A stretch of 64,000 bases of DNA from Hydrogenobacter hydrogenophilus (GTDB lineage Bacteria; Aquificota; Aquificia; Aquificales; Aquificaceae), in assembly GCF_900215655.1 (NCBI RefSeq), contig NZ_OBEN01000001.1, forward strand, positions 186,001 to 250,000, written 5' to 3'. The translations under genes were made by a program, and so were the position numbers. The notes below the pieces were generated by a model, which saw only the letters and a list, made by a program, of their open reading frames with translations, had not been told where the DNA came from and ran no database searches. This document shows positions 39,807 through 48,453 of this stretch, in pieces (positions within the stretch are counted from its first letter, which is position 1; every line of letters starts with the position of its first letter).

Positions 39807-41291
39807 CTAATTATAGACGCACACACCAAAATCCTCAAACCTCTTTCCTCTTTTGGTGTCAAGCAAAAATACCAAGAGTCTTGATTCGGAAGATGTGTAT
39901 AACTTCCATACTCGCAAAGGCTTGCAATCGTCAAAGGATCCCATCCTGAATATGACTATTGAAGATCCGTCGGGTTTTTTATCTTTCAGCACCTTTCTGT
40001 CTGTGTAAAAGGGTAGATTGTGGTGGAAGTAGCCAAGCTCGTAAACTTTTAGACTGCCTTTTGGATCAAGAGCTTTTATGTAATTCCCCACTTCTCTGTA
40101 ATGCCTAAACTTTTCAAGATATTCCACTAAGCCTGCATTTACAAACACAAGGAAAGCTATACCTCCCACCAAAGGAGAAAGTATATAACTCTTAGGAAGC
40201 ATAAGAAGGGGTAAAAAAGCCAAAAGTAAGAAAAACTTATTCAGGCTAAAGTAGAAAACCGCTATGACTATAGTTAAGGATAAAAGGATGGTTAAAAAGA
40301 GAGAAGAACCTAAGGTGAGCTTCTTCCAGCTGGTGTTTAACAAAAAGCTTGCGGTAAGTACTGACATGGCAGGATAAGCGGGAAGCACATAAACAGGTAT
40401 TTTGGACTTTACTATACTAAAAACTGTAAAAACAAATAAAAACCAAACTATGAAAAAGGAAAGCTCCCTTCTTAACTTAAGAATAGACCAAAAGAAGGCA
40501 AAAAACACTAAAAAGGAGTAAGGCAGGAAGCTAATTAGGGTATCAAGAAGGTAAAAGTAAAAGGGATCTGTACCTTGATGTATTCTTTTGATGTTTTCTT
40601 GGTAAAATACCTTTAAAAATTCCTCTTTGTGAGCAAAAAGTTCGTAAAAGTGCCACCAAAGGCCAAGGGGTAAAAAGGGGAGTGTCAATAAGTAGTAGCG
40701 TTTTTTAAGTAGTTCCTTTGGGTTTTCAAAAAGGAGATAGATAAAAACAATGCCTGCAGGGATCACAAAGCCTGCAGGGCCTTTTGTCATAATGGCTAAG
40801 GAGGATGAAAGAAAGGCAGGGACCATAAAAAATACACTGTCTTTTTTGTAAGCTTTTAGCCACAGGTAAAGGGAGAGGGTTATAAAAAAGGTGAAGGGTA
40901 TTTCGGGAGATGCATACCTTGAGTTGGCAAAAAATTGAAAGGAAGACAGGAGTATAAGCGCTGATAACAGGGAAACTTTTAAGTCTTTTAAAACTTCCCA
41001 AGCTAAAAGGAAGGTGATAAGACCTGTGAGCAAGCCAAGGACTGCATGAAAAAACCTAAGCCCAAACTCGTTAATTCCAAAAAGATAGTATCCTAAGGAG
41101 ATTATCCAGTAGGTCACGGGAGGTTTTTCAAGTCTTAGCTCACCGTTATAGTAAGGTGTTATAAAGTTTCCCGTGTGTATCATGTTTTTTGACGCGTCTG
41201 CATAAAAAGACTCGTTGGGCATCCAAACCTGAGGTGATCCTAAGCGAAAAAAGTAGCTTACTAAAGTAATTAGCAAAAGCAAATACAGCAT
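39807..41291 (-). CDS. ArnT/PMT-family membrane glycosyltransferase
   Basis: 494 residues, about twelve membrane segments. GT83/GT39-like opening: 'WMPNESFYADASKNMIHTGN' (the acidic residue after the first TM is here N-E rather than D-E), 'GELRLEKPPVTYWIISLGYY', and 'YASPEIPFTFFITLSLYLW', where the catalytic loop residues are conserved. Uses a polyprenyl-phosphate sugar and transfers it to a lipid or protein on the periplasmic side. Directly follows moeA with no gap. Acceptor unknown. Confidence 0.9.
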   Translation of the reverse strand: MLYLLLLITLVSYFFRLGSPQVWMPNESFYADASKNMIHTGNFITPYYNGELRLEKPPVTYWIISLGYYLFGINEFGLRFFHAVLGLLTGLITFLLAWEVLKDLKVSLLSALILLSSFQFFANSRYASPEIPFTFFITLSLYLWLKAYKKDSVFFMVPAFLSSSLAIMTKGPAGFVIPAGIVFIYLLFENPKELLKKRYYLLTLPFLPLGLWWHFYELFAHKEEFLKVFYQENIKRIHQGTDPFYFYLLDTLISFLPYSFLVFFAFFWSILKLRRELSFFIVWFLFVFTVFSIVKSKIPVYVLPAYPAMSVLTASFLLNTSWKKLTLGSSLFLTILLSLTIVIAVFYFSLNKFFLLLAFLPLLMLPKSYILSPLVGGIAFLVFVNAGLVEYLEKFRHYREVGNYIKALDPKGSLKVYELGYFHHNLPFYTDRKVLKDKKPDGSSIVIFRMGSFDDCKPLRVWKLYTSSESRLLVFLLDTKRGKRFEDFGVCVYN

Positions 41292-42506
41292 TTAAGGAAA
41301 TAGTATCACATCTACAAGGCTATCCTTTTTTATCTCTTTTATACCTTCGTAAACTACCATGTATGCGTTCATATCTATGTAGGAAGTTAGCATATGAGAT
41401 TGGGTCTTGGGAGAGTAAGAGCAGTAAGCCTTATCTTCTTCAAACCACACGTAGGACCTTACGAATTCTCTTCTTTCCGCGTCCTTTCTTGAAAAGTCCT
41501 CTTTGAGAATAGCTTTGAAGGTCTTGTGTGCATAATCGCTCCTTCCTGACATTTTGAGCAAAGCAGGATGTACTATAAGGTCAAAAGCCATACTGCAAGA
41601 TACTGGATTGCCCGGAAGTCCAAAGAACAAACCTCTCTCTCCGTAAGTGCCAAAAAGAACTGGCTTTGCCGGCTTTATGCGCACTTTGTGAAACTTTACA
41701 TCCACTCCGCACTCTCTGACCAGATACTGAACATAGTCCTTGCCTCCCATAGACACACCACCGGTGGTTATAAATACGTCATAGTCTTTCAAATGGGCTA
41801 ATGCACGAGTTATCTCTTCTTGATCATCCTTGACTATACCCAAATAATGGGGTTCCCCACCGCTTCTTATGACTTGTGATATAAGCACATAACTGTTGGA
41901 GCTTCTTATTTGGGTAGGTTTCTCTATAATCTCTCCCACATCCTTTATCTCATCACCCGTTACTAATATAGCTACCTTTGGCTTTCTATAAACAGAAACA
42001 AGAACCTTGTTTACCGATGCCATTATGCCCACTTCGTAGGGTCTTATGTGTGTGCCTTTTTTTATAAGGAGTTCACCCTGTTTTACTTCCTCTCCCTTCT
42101 TTCTTATGTTGCTCCAAGCCTTTAGGGGGTGTTTTATGAGTATGTGATCACCTTCTTTCTGAACCATCTCAAAGGGGATTACCGTGTCAGCACCTTGTGG
42201 AATAGGTGCTCCCGTGAATATAACTACTGCGGTGCCTTTTTCAACGACTATACTTTTATCCTCTCCTGCGGACAGTTCACCTACCACCTTAAGTTTTACA
42301 GGATTCTCTTCAGAAGCTAACTTTATGTCTTCGTGTCTGACTGCATACCCATCCATGGCTGAGTTGTCAAAGGGCGGTTTGTCTGTATCAGAAAGTACAT
42401 CTTCTGCAAGCACCCTTCCCAAAGCTTGGTTTATAAACACCCTTTCGGTATCTATTACTCTTGTATGTTCAAGGACTGTAGAAATAGCTTCTTCGTACGA
42501 TATCAT
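41292..42506 (-). CDS. moeA: Molybdopterin molybdotransferase MoeA
   Basis: Inserts molybdate into adenylylated molybdopterin. 404 residues. Seen: 'DKPPFDNSAMDGYAV', 'GAPIPQGADTVIPFE', 'GEEVKQGELLIKKG', 'ILVTGDEI', 'TTGGVSMGGKDYVQYL' and 'GLPGNPVSCSMAF'. AGGAGG precedes the ATG. No other molybdenum-cofactor genes are near. It implies molybdoenzymes (for instance formate or nitrate enzymes) elsewhere in the genome. Confidence 0.96.
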   Translation of the reverse strand: MISYEEAISTVLEHTRVIDTERVFINQALGRVLAEDVLSDTDKPPFDNSAMDGYAVRHEDIKLASEENPVKLKVVGELSAGEDKSIVVEKGTAVVIFTGAPIPQGADTVIPFEMVQKEGDHILIKHPLKAWSNIRKKGEEVKQGELLIKKGTHIRPYEVGIMASVNKVLVSVYRKPKVAILVTGDEIKDVGEIIEKPTQIRSSNSYVLISQVIRSGGEPHYLGIVKDDQEEITRALAHLKDYDVFITTGGVSMGGKDYVQYLVRECGVDVKFHKVRIKPAKPVLFGTYGERGLFFGLPGNPVSCSMAFDLIVHPALLKMSGRSDYAHKTFKAILKEDFSRKDAERREFVRSYVWFEEDKAYCSYSPKTQSHMLTSYIDMNAYMVVYEGIKEIKKDSLVDVILFP

Positions 42507-42529
42507 ATTTATCTACCTCCTGTGTGTGT

Positions 42530-42537
42530 ATTATAAT
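42530..42537. promoter_or_regulatory. Overlapping divergent -10 boxes of moeA and the MATE gene
   Basis: ATTATAAT reads as TATAAT on both strands: minus 42530-42535 (moeA, about 17-base leader with AGGAGG) and plus 42532-42537 (MATE, leader of about 6 bases with no Shine-Dalgarno). Confidence 0.5.
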
Positions 42538-42549
42538 AATTTTAATTAA

Positions 42550-43974
42550 ATGTCTCGAATCTCTTTAAAGAAAAAGAACGGACTTATTGTTGATCCAAAG
42601 GAAGGATGGGACTCTGTAGCGCGTAAGGTTATCAAATTAGCACTACCTATAATACTTTCTAACTTGCTCTATACTGTGGAAAGCGCCTTTTCTATAATAC
42701 TCGTCTCTGGTCTTTCCTCAACGGCAGTGGCGGCGGTAGGTTATTCCGCAAGCATGCTCTGGTTTATATACTCCTTGATGGCTCTGTCTTATACAGGTAC
42801 ATCTGTACTTGTAGCTCAGATGACAGGCGCAAGAAAAGACCCTTCTCCTGCACTGCTTTGGGGTTTACTTATATCTTTTTTGATAGCTCTACCTCTTACT
42901 TTTGTAGGTACAGACCTGGTGACCTTTTTAATGGAAAAGTTTGGTGCATCTAAGCAGGTAGTAAGTTTAGCAAGAGACTACCTTGATCCTGTATTTGATT
43001 TCATAACTGTTGGCTTTATTACCAACACAGTGTATGCCGCTTACAACGGTTATGGGGATACAAAAACGCCCTTTCAAGTAGCCCTTCTTATGAATGTAGT
43101 CAATATATCCAGCGCCTACCTTCTAATATACGGCAACTTGGGATTTCCAAGGATGGAGGTGCGCGGTGCGGGATGGGGTATTGCACTTTCAGAATTGGTA
43201 GGCCTTTTGGCATATGTGATTCTTTATATAACAAAGAAAAAGCCCTTTCCGCTGTGCTGGGATTTTAGTAAAAGTGTGCTTTTGAGTATTCTTAGGATTG
43301 GCACTCCCACCGCTCTTGAAAGAGCTTTCTCAAGCTTATCTTTTAACATATTTGTGGGTTTTTTGGCTAGCTTTGGAGATAAGGTGCTTGCCGCTCATCA
43401 GATAGGGCTAAGGGTTGAAAGCGCTTCCTTTATGATAGGCTTCGGGTTTATGGTAGCGTCCACTACCCTTTCGGGGCAAAACTGGGGTGCGAGAAACTAC
43501 GCAGGTTTAGATTACGGCATTAGGATCACCGCTCACCTAACTGCTTTCTTGATGGGCTTTATGGGTGTATTGCTTGCTTTGTTTCCTAAGTACTTTTCTC
43601 TCATATTTACCAGAGATGTTCAGGTCATAGAGTATGCGGTTTATTATCTGGTGATAGTTGCCTTTTCCCAACCGCAGATGGCTTACGCCAGTATATATTC
43701 GGGAGCCCTCAAAGGTATGGGTAAAACTCACATACCTCTTCTCGTAAATTCAACGTCTTTTTGGGTTTTTAGGATAATACCCTCATACTTTTTACTGAAG
43801 TACTTCCATACACCTCTCGTGCCGTGGGTTTTCATGAGCGTAGAGATGACTACAAGAGCTATTATCTTCTACATAGCATACAAAAGGGAGGTGTCTAAGC
43901 TTTTGAACTGCGAAACAGAAGAAGAGAAGTGTAAAAAAGCAGACATTGAAGGAGTAAAAAGGCAAACACTTTAA
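42550..43974 (+). CDS. MATE-family multidrug/cation exporter
   Basis: 474 residues, twelve membrane segments in two halves. Family features: 'IKLALPIILSNLLYTVESAF', 'SSTAVAAVGYSASMLW', 'AYNGYGDTKTPFQ', second-half repeat 'RIGTPTALERAFSSLSFNIF' and 'AAHQIGLRVESASFMIGFGF'. Exchanges sodium or protons for organic cations. Its C-terminal end (residues ~448-474, charged) overlaps the 3' end of the membrane-protein gene on the other strand by 80 bases. Confidence 0.95.
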   Translation: MSRISLKKKNGLIVDPKEGWDSVARKVIKLALPIILSNLLYTVESAFSIILVSGLSSTAVAAVGYSASMLWFIYSLMALSYTGTSVLVAQMTGARKDPSPALLWGLLISFLIALPLTFVGTDLVTFLMEKFGASKQVVSLARDYLDPVFDFITVGFITNTVYAAYNGYGDTKTPFQVALLMNVVNISSAYLLIYGNLGFPRMEVRGAGWGIALSELVGLLAYVILYITKKKPFPLCWDFSKSVLLSILRIGTPTALERAFSSLSFNIFVGFLASFGDKVLAAHQIGLRVESASFMIGFGFMVASTTLSGQNWGARNYAGLDYGIRITAHLTAFLMGFMGVLLALFPKYFSLIFTRDVQVIEYAVYYLVIVAFSQPQMAYASIYSGALKGMGKTHIPLLVNSTSFWVFRIIPSYFLLKYFHTPLVPWVFMSVEMTTRAIIFYIAYKREVSKLLNCETEEEKCKKADIEGVKRQTL

Positions 43975-44815
43975 CAATAGCCATCTGAGGATGTACGAAC
44001 CTAATTAGAAAACCTGATAGGTTATCAAGAAAGGAAAAGAAAAAAAGGGAAAGACCTATCAGCAGTTTCTTTTTGGAGTTAGTAAAGAGAAGAAGGTGAG
44101 AAACAGTTATAGAATAAATAGCCATAGACAGAAGGTGAGGATGGAAGACTTTAAGCATACCCTCAAAGGTTTTGGGTTTGCTAAAAGTGGATGGGTTTCC
44201 CAGATAGTAGTCCTTTACATTGTCAAAGGTAAAGCCCATTTTTGAGAAAAAAACCATAAAGTTGATGCATGCAAAAACAAGTAAAAAGAAGGAAAACATC
44301 AAAAGAAGTAGCTTAATACTTGATATACCAGAAGCCTTATCCTCACCCATAAAAATGAAAAAGAGAAGCGTTAAAAGTAAAACTACACCACTTAGAATTT
44401 GGAACATAAAGAAAGAAAAGAGCTTTACGTATATGAAAAGGGGAGAAGCATAGACTATAAGGAGATCAGAAAGCACAGCAAATATGCCTGAAAAAGTAGT
44501 TCCAATAATCAAGGTAGTTTTTAGCTTTTCAGAAAAAGAAGATAGTAAAAAAAGAGAAAATAGCACCAAAATGTAAAAAGCCTTCAAAAATACATCCACA
44601 TGCATGTCTTCAGAGAGTTGCGAGAGGGATATCCTTTCAGGAAAGTTTGGGTCTCCAAAGAAGTACTTAAAACTTGATGAGTAGGTAAAACCGTATTTGT
44701 GATAAAAGTAGATCCACGAGCTTATCCAATAAAACAGTAGGAAAAGCAAAAAGGTAAGGATCAGGTAATAGAGGGGTCTGTTGCTTTTTATGTTAGCGGA
44801 TATAAAGAACCTCAT
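43895..44815 (-). CDS. Eight-segment membrane protein with an internal duplication
   Basis: 306 residues, about eight hydrophobic segments. Two copies of one pattern: half 1 'YGFTYS' (41-46), 'YFFGDP' (51-56), 'DMHVDVF' (70-76), and a last TM pair; half 2 'MGFTFD' (193-198), 'YYLGNP' (203-208), 'VFHPHLL' (223-229), then 'RFVHPQMAIVKVFAFLLLQ' (272-290). H72 aligns with H225 and D74 with H227; H275 has no partner. Histidines could bind haem b, but this is not shown. Overlaps the FMN-binding gene by 4 bases. No family recognised. Confidence 0.7.
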   Translation of the reverse strand: MRFFISANIKSNRPLYYLILTFLLFLLFYWISSWIYFYHKYGFTYSSSFKYFFGDPNFPERISLSQLSEDMHVDVFLKAFYILVLFSLFLLSSFSEKLKTTLIIGTTFSGIFAVLSDLLIVYASPLFIYVKLFSFFMFQILSGVVLLLTLLFFIFMGEDKASGISSIKLLLLMFSFFLLVFACINFMVFFSKMGFTFDNVKDYYLGNPSTFSKPKTFEGMLKVFHPHLLSMAIYSITVSHLLLFTNSKKKLLIGLSLFFFSFLDNLSGFLIRFVHPQMAIVKVFAFLLLQCLLFYTSLLLFRSSKA

Positions 44816-45366
44816 CTTTCACCTCCAAAGATCACCTGCCACATGGCAAGAACCTTTCTTGTGTTATCGGTGATGGCTTTTGATGTAAGTGTAGCACCTG
44901 TCATGTTGGGTATGTCCTTTCTGAGTCTTATACTGTCTGGTGTTAGCATCTTCCCTTTAAAGATCTTTAGCCAGTTTTCATCAGGCATGTACTCAAGAGG
45001 CTCGTTGAAAGAAAGCACCTCTATTAGGTCTATCTTACCTTCTGGTGTTATGGTGTATAGCACTACCTCAGGATGGGTTCTGACCGTGTGTGTGTCTATG
45101 TATGCGTATCCTACTATAGAATTTCCTCTTTTGGCTATATACCAAGATACGAGCCTTGTGTTTAGTTTTACGCCAGAGAGCTTTTCTATATTTTCCACCT
45201 GTAGTTTTGAAAGTACTATGTTTTTAACCTCTATACTTGCACCCGGAAAGGCGTCTTTGAGAGCCTGCTGTGGGGTTTTGAAATCTCTTGCAGAACTATC
45301 TATCGCAAAAGAGATAAAACAAAAGAATACGATAAATAAAGCACACCACCTACACATGCTTAACAT
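44812..45366 (-). CDS. Exported FMN-binding protein (RnfG/NqrC-like domain)
   Basis: 184 residues. Hydrophobic N-terminal signal (about 5-22), then an FMN-binding domain with the flavinylation motif TGATLT at 156-161 (T159 being the likely attachment site by ApbE-type enzymes), inside 'MTGATLTSKAITDNTRK'. Works on the outer side of the membrane, passing electrons. Sits in the operon porin-dihaem lipoprotein-FMN protein-membrane protein, 10 bases from the preceding gene and overlapping the next by 4. No apbE is in the window. Confidence 0.85.
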   Translation of the reverse strand: MLSMCRWCALFIVFFCFISFAIDSSARDFKTPQQALKDAFPGASIEVKNIVLSKLQVENIEKLSGVKLNTRLVSWYIAKRGNSIVGYAYIDTHTVRTHPEVVLYTITPEGKIDLIEVLSFNEPLEYMPDENWLKIFKGKMLTPDSIRLRKDIPNMTGATLTSKAITDNTRKVLAMWQVIFGGER

Positions 45367-45376
45367 ATTTTAATCC

Positions 45377-47005
45377 CTACTTTAAGAACAGAATAGTCTT
45401 TATGATTGCCCATATGCCAGCTTCCTTTATTCCAGTGCTTTCTACCGCATCAAGTCTTTCTAAAGAGTTTCCACCAGATGAAATGCCAAAGGGTCTATCA
45501 AAAACATCCCTTCCAAAGATGAACCCTTGAGCACTTACCACTCTCATGTACTGTTTGTCTATACCGTATGCACGTTCAGGTGAAGGAAGAAAAAGCTCAG
45601 GCTTTATATAGCCTTCATCATCCAGATAGTTTATAAGGTTTGGGTTTGTGATAATGTTGTCCTGGGGTGAAAGTATGAGGGATATTTTGTTAATATCTTT
45701 GCTTATCCTTGGGAGTATCTCTTGGTTGCTTCTGAAGTGATCTCCTCCGTTGGTCATTGAAAAGTAGAGCTGATACTCTCCCTTTACAAAAGGTAAAATC
45801 CTTTTAATTTCAGGTCCTATGTTTCCTTCTAAGCTTGCGTAAGTCCAGTCTTTTATGTTTTTTACTACAAGGTTGTAATCCTGCTCCATCCATCCTTTTG
45901 CTCCTGGCACCTTACGCCAGTAAGTAAAAGTGGCATCCACACTTCCACCTATAGACCCATGACACGCTATGCAAAACTTCATTTCCTGAGCATTTTGAGG
46001 TCGTAGCTTTCCGTCTTTGTCCTCTATAAATCCCACCATAAGCCAGTTTTTGCTCGCATTAAAAACAGCCCCTTTATCCCAGAAAAAGCCTTCTTCTTCC
46101 TCTTCCTGCTCTTTCCTTTTTTCTGCGTAAGCTAATTTCCTCATATACCTCATTTCCCTTATCCTAAGAGATTTGAAGGATATGGTGTTTTGAGGGTCAA
46201 GATAGTAGATGGGATGAGCAAATTCTGTTCCGGGTGGGTATTGGTAAGTTATGACGGGCACACTACTTGCGTCTCCCTCGTACCGATCCGGCATGATGAA
46301 GTCTCCTACCTCTGTATCACTACACAGATTACCCGGACTAACTCCTTTTATGGCACACTCAACTATGGCTAAGTTTTTCTTGTAAGTGGCTTTGTCAAAG
46401 TTCCCTCCTTTTTCTCTGAAAGGTCTGTCAAGCCTTATAAAGGTGGAATCTATTCTGCCGTTGGTGGGGAAAAAGCCCGGAAAAGGTTTCCACTTGAAGA
46501 CTCGCCATCCCGTGCTACCTACAAAACCTTCACTGTCTATATTAACAAGCTGATAAGCTCCACCGCTGTATGTATATATGGGTGGAAGGTCAGGAAAGTA
46601 CTTGAGATCTCCTTCTCCCCTCTTCTGATAAGCCGCCATCCAGTTGTCCTGTCTTATGTAGCTTTGCACTTGTGCATCAGAAGGCATAGGAATACCAGCA
46701 AGGGTAAGGTCAGGTCTTGTGGCGTTTAGCCAAGGATTACCTAACTTCAGTATTTCTCTTGGAAAAGAGTACTTGAGCGTCAGATCAAAGTCTGTCTTTT
46801 CGTTGGCATAGGGTGTGTTTGCCTGAGTGTGGCACACATAACACGGGTTTGCTATAGCCCTACTGTATCTGACTATACCTGTATCCGTATAGCACTCAAG
46901 GGGTATGTTAGGCTCAGGGTTGGTAAAATTCGTAATCTCTTCTTTACCCCCTCCTCCCCCACACGCATAAAGGAAAAGTGCAGAAAGTAGAAAAACCCTC
47001 TTCAT
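45377..47005 (-). CDS. Dihaem cytochrome c lipoprotein
   Basis: 542 residues. Lipobox ends at C15 ('LYAC'), followed by five glycines. Two CxxCH haem motifs: C55-C58-H59 (CYVCH) and C345-C348-H349 (CIACH). Between them are an acidic run (EEEEEE near 300-305), many aromatic and proline residues ('FPDLPPIYTYSGG') and few methionines. Likely outer-membrane-anchored, electron-transferring. AGGAGG upstream; 12 bases after the porin. A large low-haem-density cytochrome of unknown partner. Confidence 0.85.
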   Translation of the reverse strand: MKRVFLLSALFLYACGGGGGKEEITNFTNPEPNIPLECYTDTGIVRYSRAIANPCYVCHTQANTPYANEKTDFDLTLKYSFPREILKLGNPWLNATRPDLTLAGIPMPSDAQVQSYIRQDNWMAAYQKRGEGDLKYFPDLPPIYTYSGGAYQLVNIDSEGFVGSTGWRVFKWKPFPGFFPTNGRIDSTFIRLDRPFREKGGNFDKATYKKNLAIVECAIKGVSPGNLCSDTEVGDFIMPDRYEGDASSVPVITYQYPPGTEFAHPIYYLDPQNTISFKSLRIREMRYMRKLAYAEKRKEQEEEEEGFFWDKGAVFNASKNWLMVGFIEDKDGKLRPQNAQEMKFCIACHGSIGGSVDATFTYWRKVPGAKGWMEQDYNLVVKNIKDWTYASLEGNIGPEIKRILPFVKGEYQLYFSMTNGGDHFRSNQEILPRISKDINKISLILSPQDNIITNPNLINYLDDEGYIKPELFLPSPERAYGIDKQYMRVVSAQGFIFGRDVFDRPFGISSGGNSLERLDAVESTGIKEAGIWAIIKTILFLK

Positions 47006-47017
47006 GAAACCTCCTCC

Positions 47018-48373
47018 CTAAAACATCCATCCAAGAGCTAATCTGTAGATGTTTTGCTTTTTGGCATCTTTTGGTGAAAAGCGCACATAGTCTGCCTTTA
47101 GTGCTACAAGTGGGTGAGGCTTGTAAGAAATACCCACATTAAAAACCTGCACCTTACGTCCTGAAGGTTTTTCAAAGCCATCTGGCACGCTTGCGTGCGT
47201 GTTGTAGTTTTCGTAAATACCAAACACATAAAGCTGTTGGTCCGAGATCTTCAGAAATCTAAATACATCGTAAGCTAACTGAGTATAAAAGCCGTAAAAC
47301 TTTTTGGGAAATGTGGTACACTTAGCTGTATCACCAAGTTGGCATGCTGGGTTTGTACTTATCTCTTGAGATATCTTATCCGCTCCAGAAGTAGTTCCGT
47401 ATGCTCCCACAAACCTCACATCCCATCCACCATACTGCCACCAAAGGTGAGGTGAAAGAAGATTTAGATTTCCAAGCTTTTTACCTTTTTCGTCCTGCAC
47501 ACCACCAAAAAATCCACTCACTCCTACTTTTAAGTTATACGGAAGGTTATAATCAAACCTTCCAGAAAAGGCTATCTGATCAGAGACCGCTTTGAAGCCT
47601 TTCTGTTTAAAGCCTTGCAAAAGCTGTCCATTCTCAACTTTTTCTCCGGCTTCCTCATTGGGTTTTAGGCCGTTGGTGATGTAAGCTCTGTACTCAAGTT
47701 TCTCTAACTTTCCGTAAGCTCCAAAACCAAGCTCGCGCCAAGTTGTAGGTATTATGTTCCTTTCAAGAAAAGGCCTGTCCACACTGGGAAAGGTAGGAGG
47801 CTCGTGATACTCGTTGATGATCCCTACAGGAATAAGAATAAGACCGCCTCTCAATCCTAACTTTTCGTTAAAGCTGTAATCTATAAAGGCAAATTCCACT
47901 GCAGTCTCACCACTTTCTTCTTCCCCCTCGACAAAAGCGTGCTCCCACTCAATTTCTGAATTAAACTTTAGCTTTTCGTTGAAGGCATAACCAAAGTAAA
48001 GTATTAACCTTTTGGCATCCACTGTATTCTTGGGCTTTTTATCAGGATTGTGAAGAAAGTGGATCTCTCCATACCCGCCTATGGAAACACCCTTAGGATT
48101 AAATAGTGCCTTGGACGCGGCAGGTCCCAATCCAGAATAAGACTTGATTTCAAGTTGAGGCATCGCTATTTCAAGCCTAAGCTTTCTTATCTCTTCTTTG
48201 AGCACATCTGTTTCCTGCCTAACTTCCTCAGTTTTCTTTTGTTCTTCTTTTAGCTTCTGAATTTCCTGCTGAAGAGTCCTTATCTGCTCTTCTAATTGTC
48301 TTATTTTTTCCTCGGTAGGCTGTGCTACAGCTATTGTAGAAAAGAGGGCTGAAATCAGAAGTGCCTTCTTCAT
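47018..48373 (-). CDS. Outer-membrane porin with N-terminal coiled coil
   Basis: 451 residues. Signal peptide (1-17, ends VAQ), a coiled-coil of about 60 residues ('EEKIRQLEEQIRTLQQEIQK' and following) like the S-layer-homology/trimerisation stalk of Thermotoga-type porins, and a beta-barrel with alternating aromatic strands, ending in the terminal phenylalanine (LGWMF) recognised by the Bam machinery. One internal C..C pair ('CQLGDTAKC'). First gene of the operon, driven by the promoter/operator at 48399-48438. Confidence 0.85.
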   Translation of the reverse strand: MKKALLISALFSTIAVAQPTEEKIRQLEEQIRTLQQEIQKLKEEQKKTEEVRQETDVLKEEIRKLRLEIAMPQLEIKSYSGLGPAASKALFNPKGVSIGGYGEIHFLHNPDKKPKNTVDAKRLILYFGYAFNEKLKFNSEIEWEHAFVEGEEESGETAVEFAFIDYSFNEKLGLRGGLILIPVGIINEYHEPPTFPSVDRPFLERNIIPTTWRELGFGAYGKLEKLEYRAYITNGLKPNEEAGEKVENGQLLQGFKQKGFKAVSDQIAFSGRFDYNLPYNLKVGVSGFFGGVQDEKGKKLGNLNLLSPHLWWQYGGWDVRFVGAYGTTSGADKISQEISTNPACQLGDTAKCTTFPKKFYGFYTQLAYDVFRFLKISDQQLYVFGIYENYNTHASVPDGFEKPSGRKVQVFNVGISYKPHPLVALKADYVRFSPKDAKKQNIYRLALGWMF

Positions 48374-48398
48374 TCTCTATACCTCCTGTATTGAGATT

Positions 48399-48415
48399 TA
48401 ATATCAACGATATTA
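48399..48415. promoter_or_regulatory. 17-bp palindrome overlapping the -10 box, candidate operator
   Basis: TAATATC-AAC-GATATTA: perfect 7-base arms around 3 bases. On the minus strand its first six bases are the -10 box TAATAT (48410-48415), so it covers about -12 to +5 of the porin operon promoter. A protein bound there would block RNA polymerase. Confidence 0.6.
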
Positions 48416-48438
48416 CAAAAATTGAAACCTGATGTCAA
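48410..48438 (-). promoter_or_regulatory. Sigma-70-type promoter of the porin-cytochrome-FMN operon
   Basis: TTGACA (48433-48438), 17-base spacer (48416-48432), TAATAT (48410-48415). +1 near 48403; a 30-base leader contains AGGAGG, 8 bases before the ATG at 48373. The best consensus promoter in the window. Confidence 0.75.
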
Positions 48439-48453
48439 TATGACAAAGATCAC

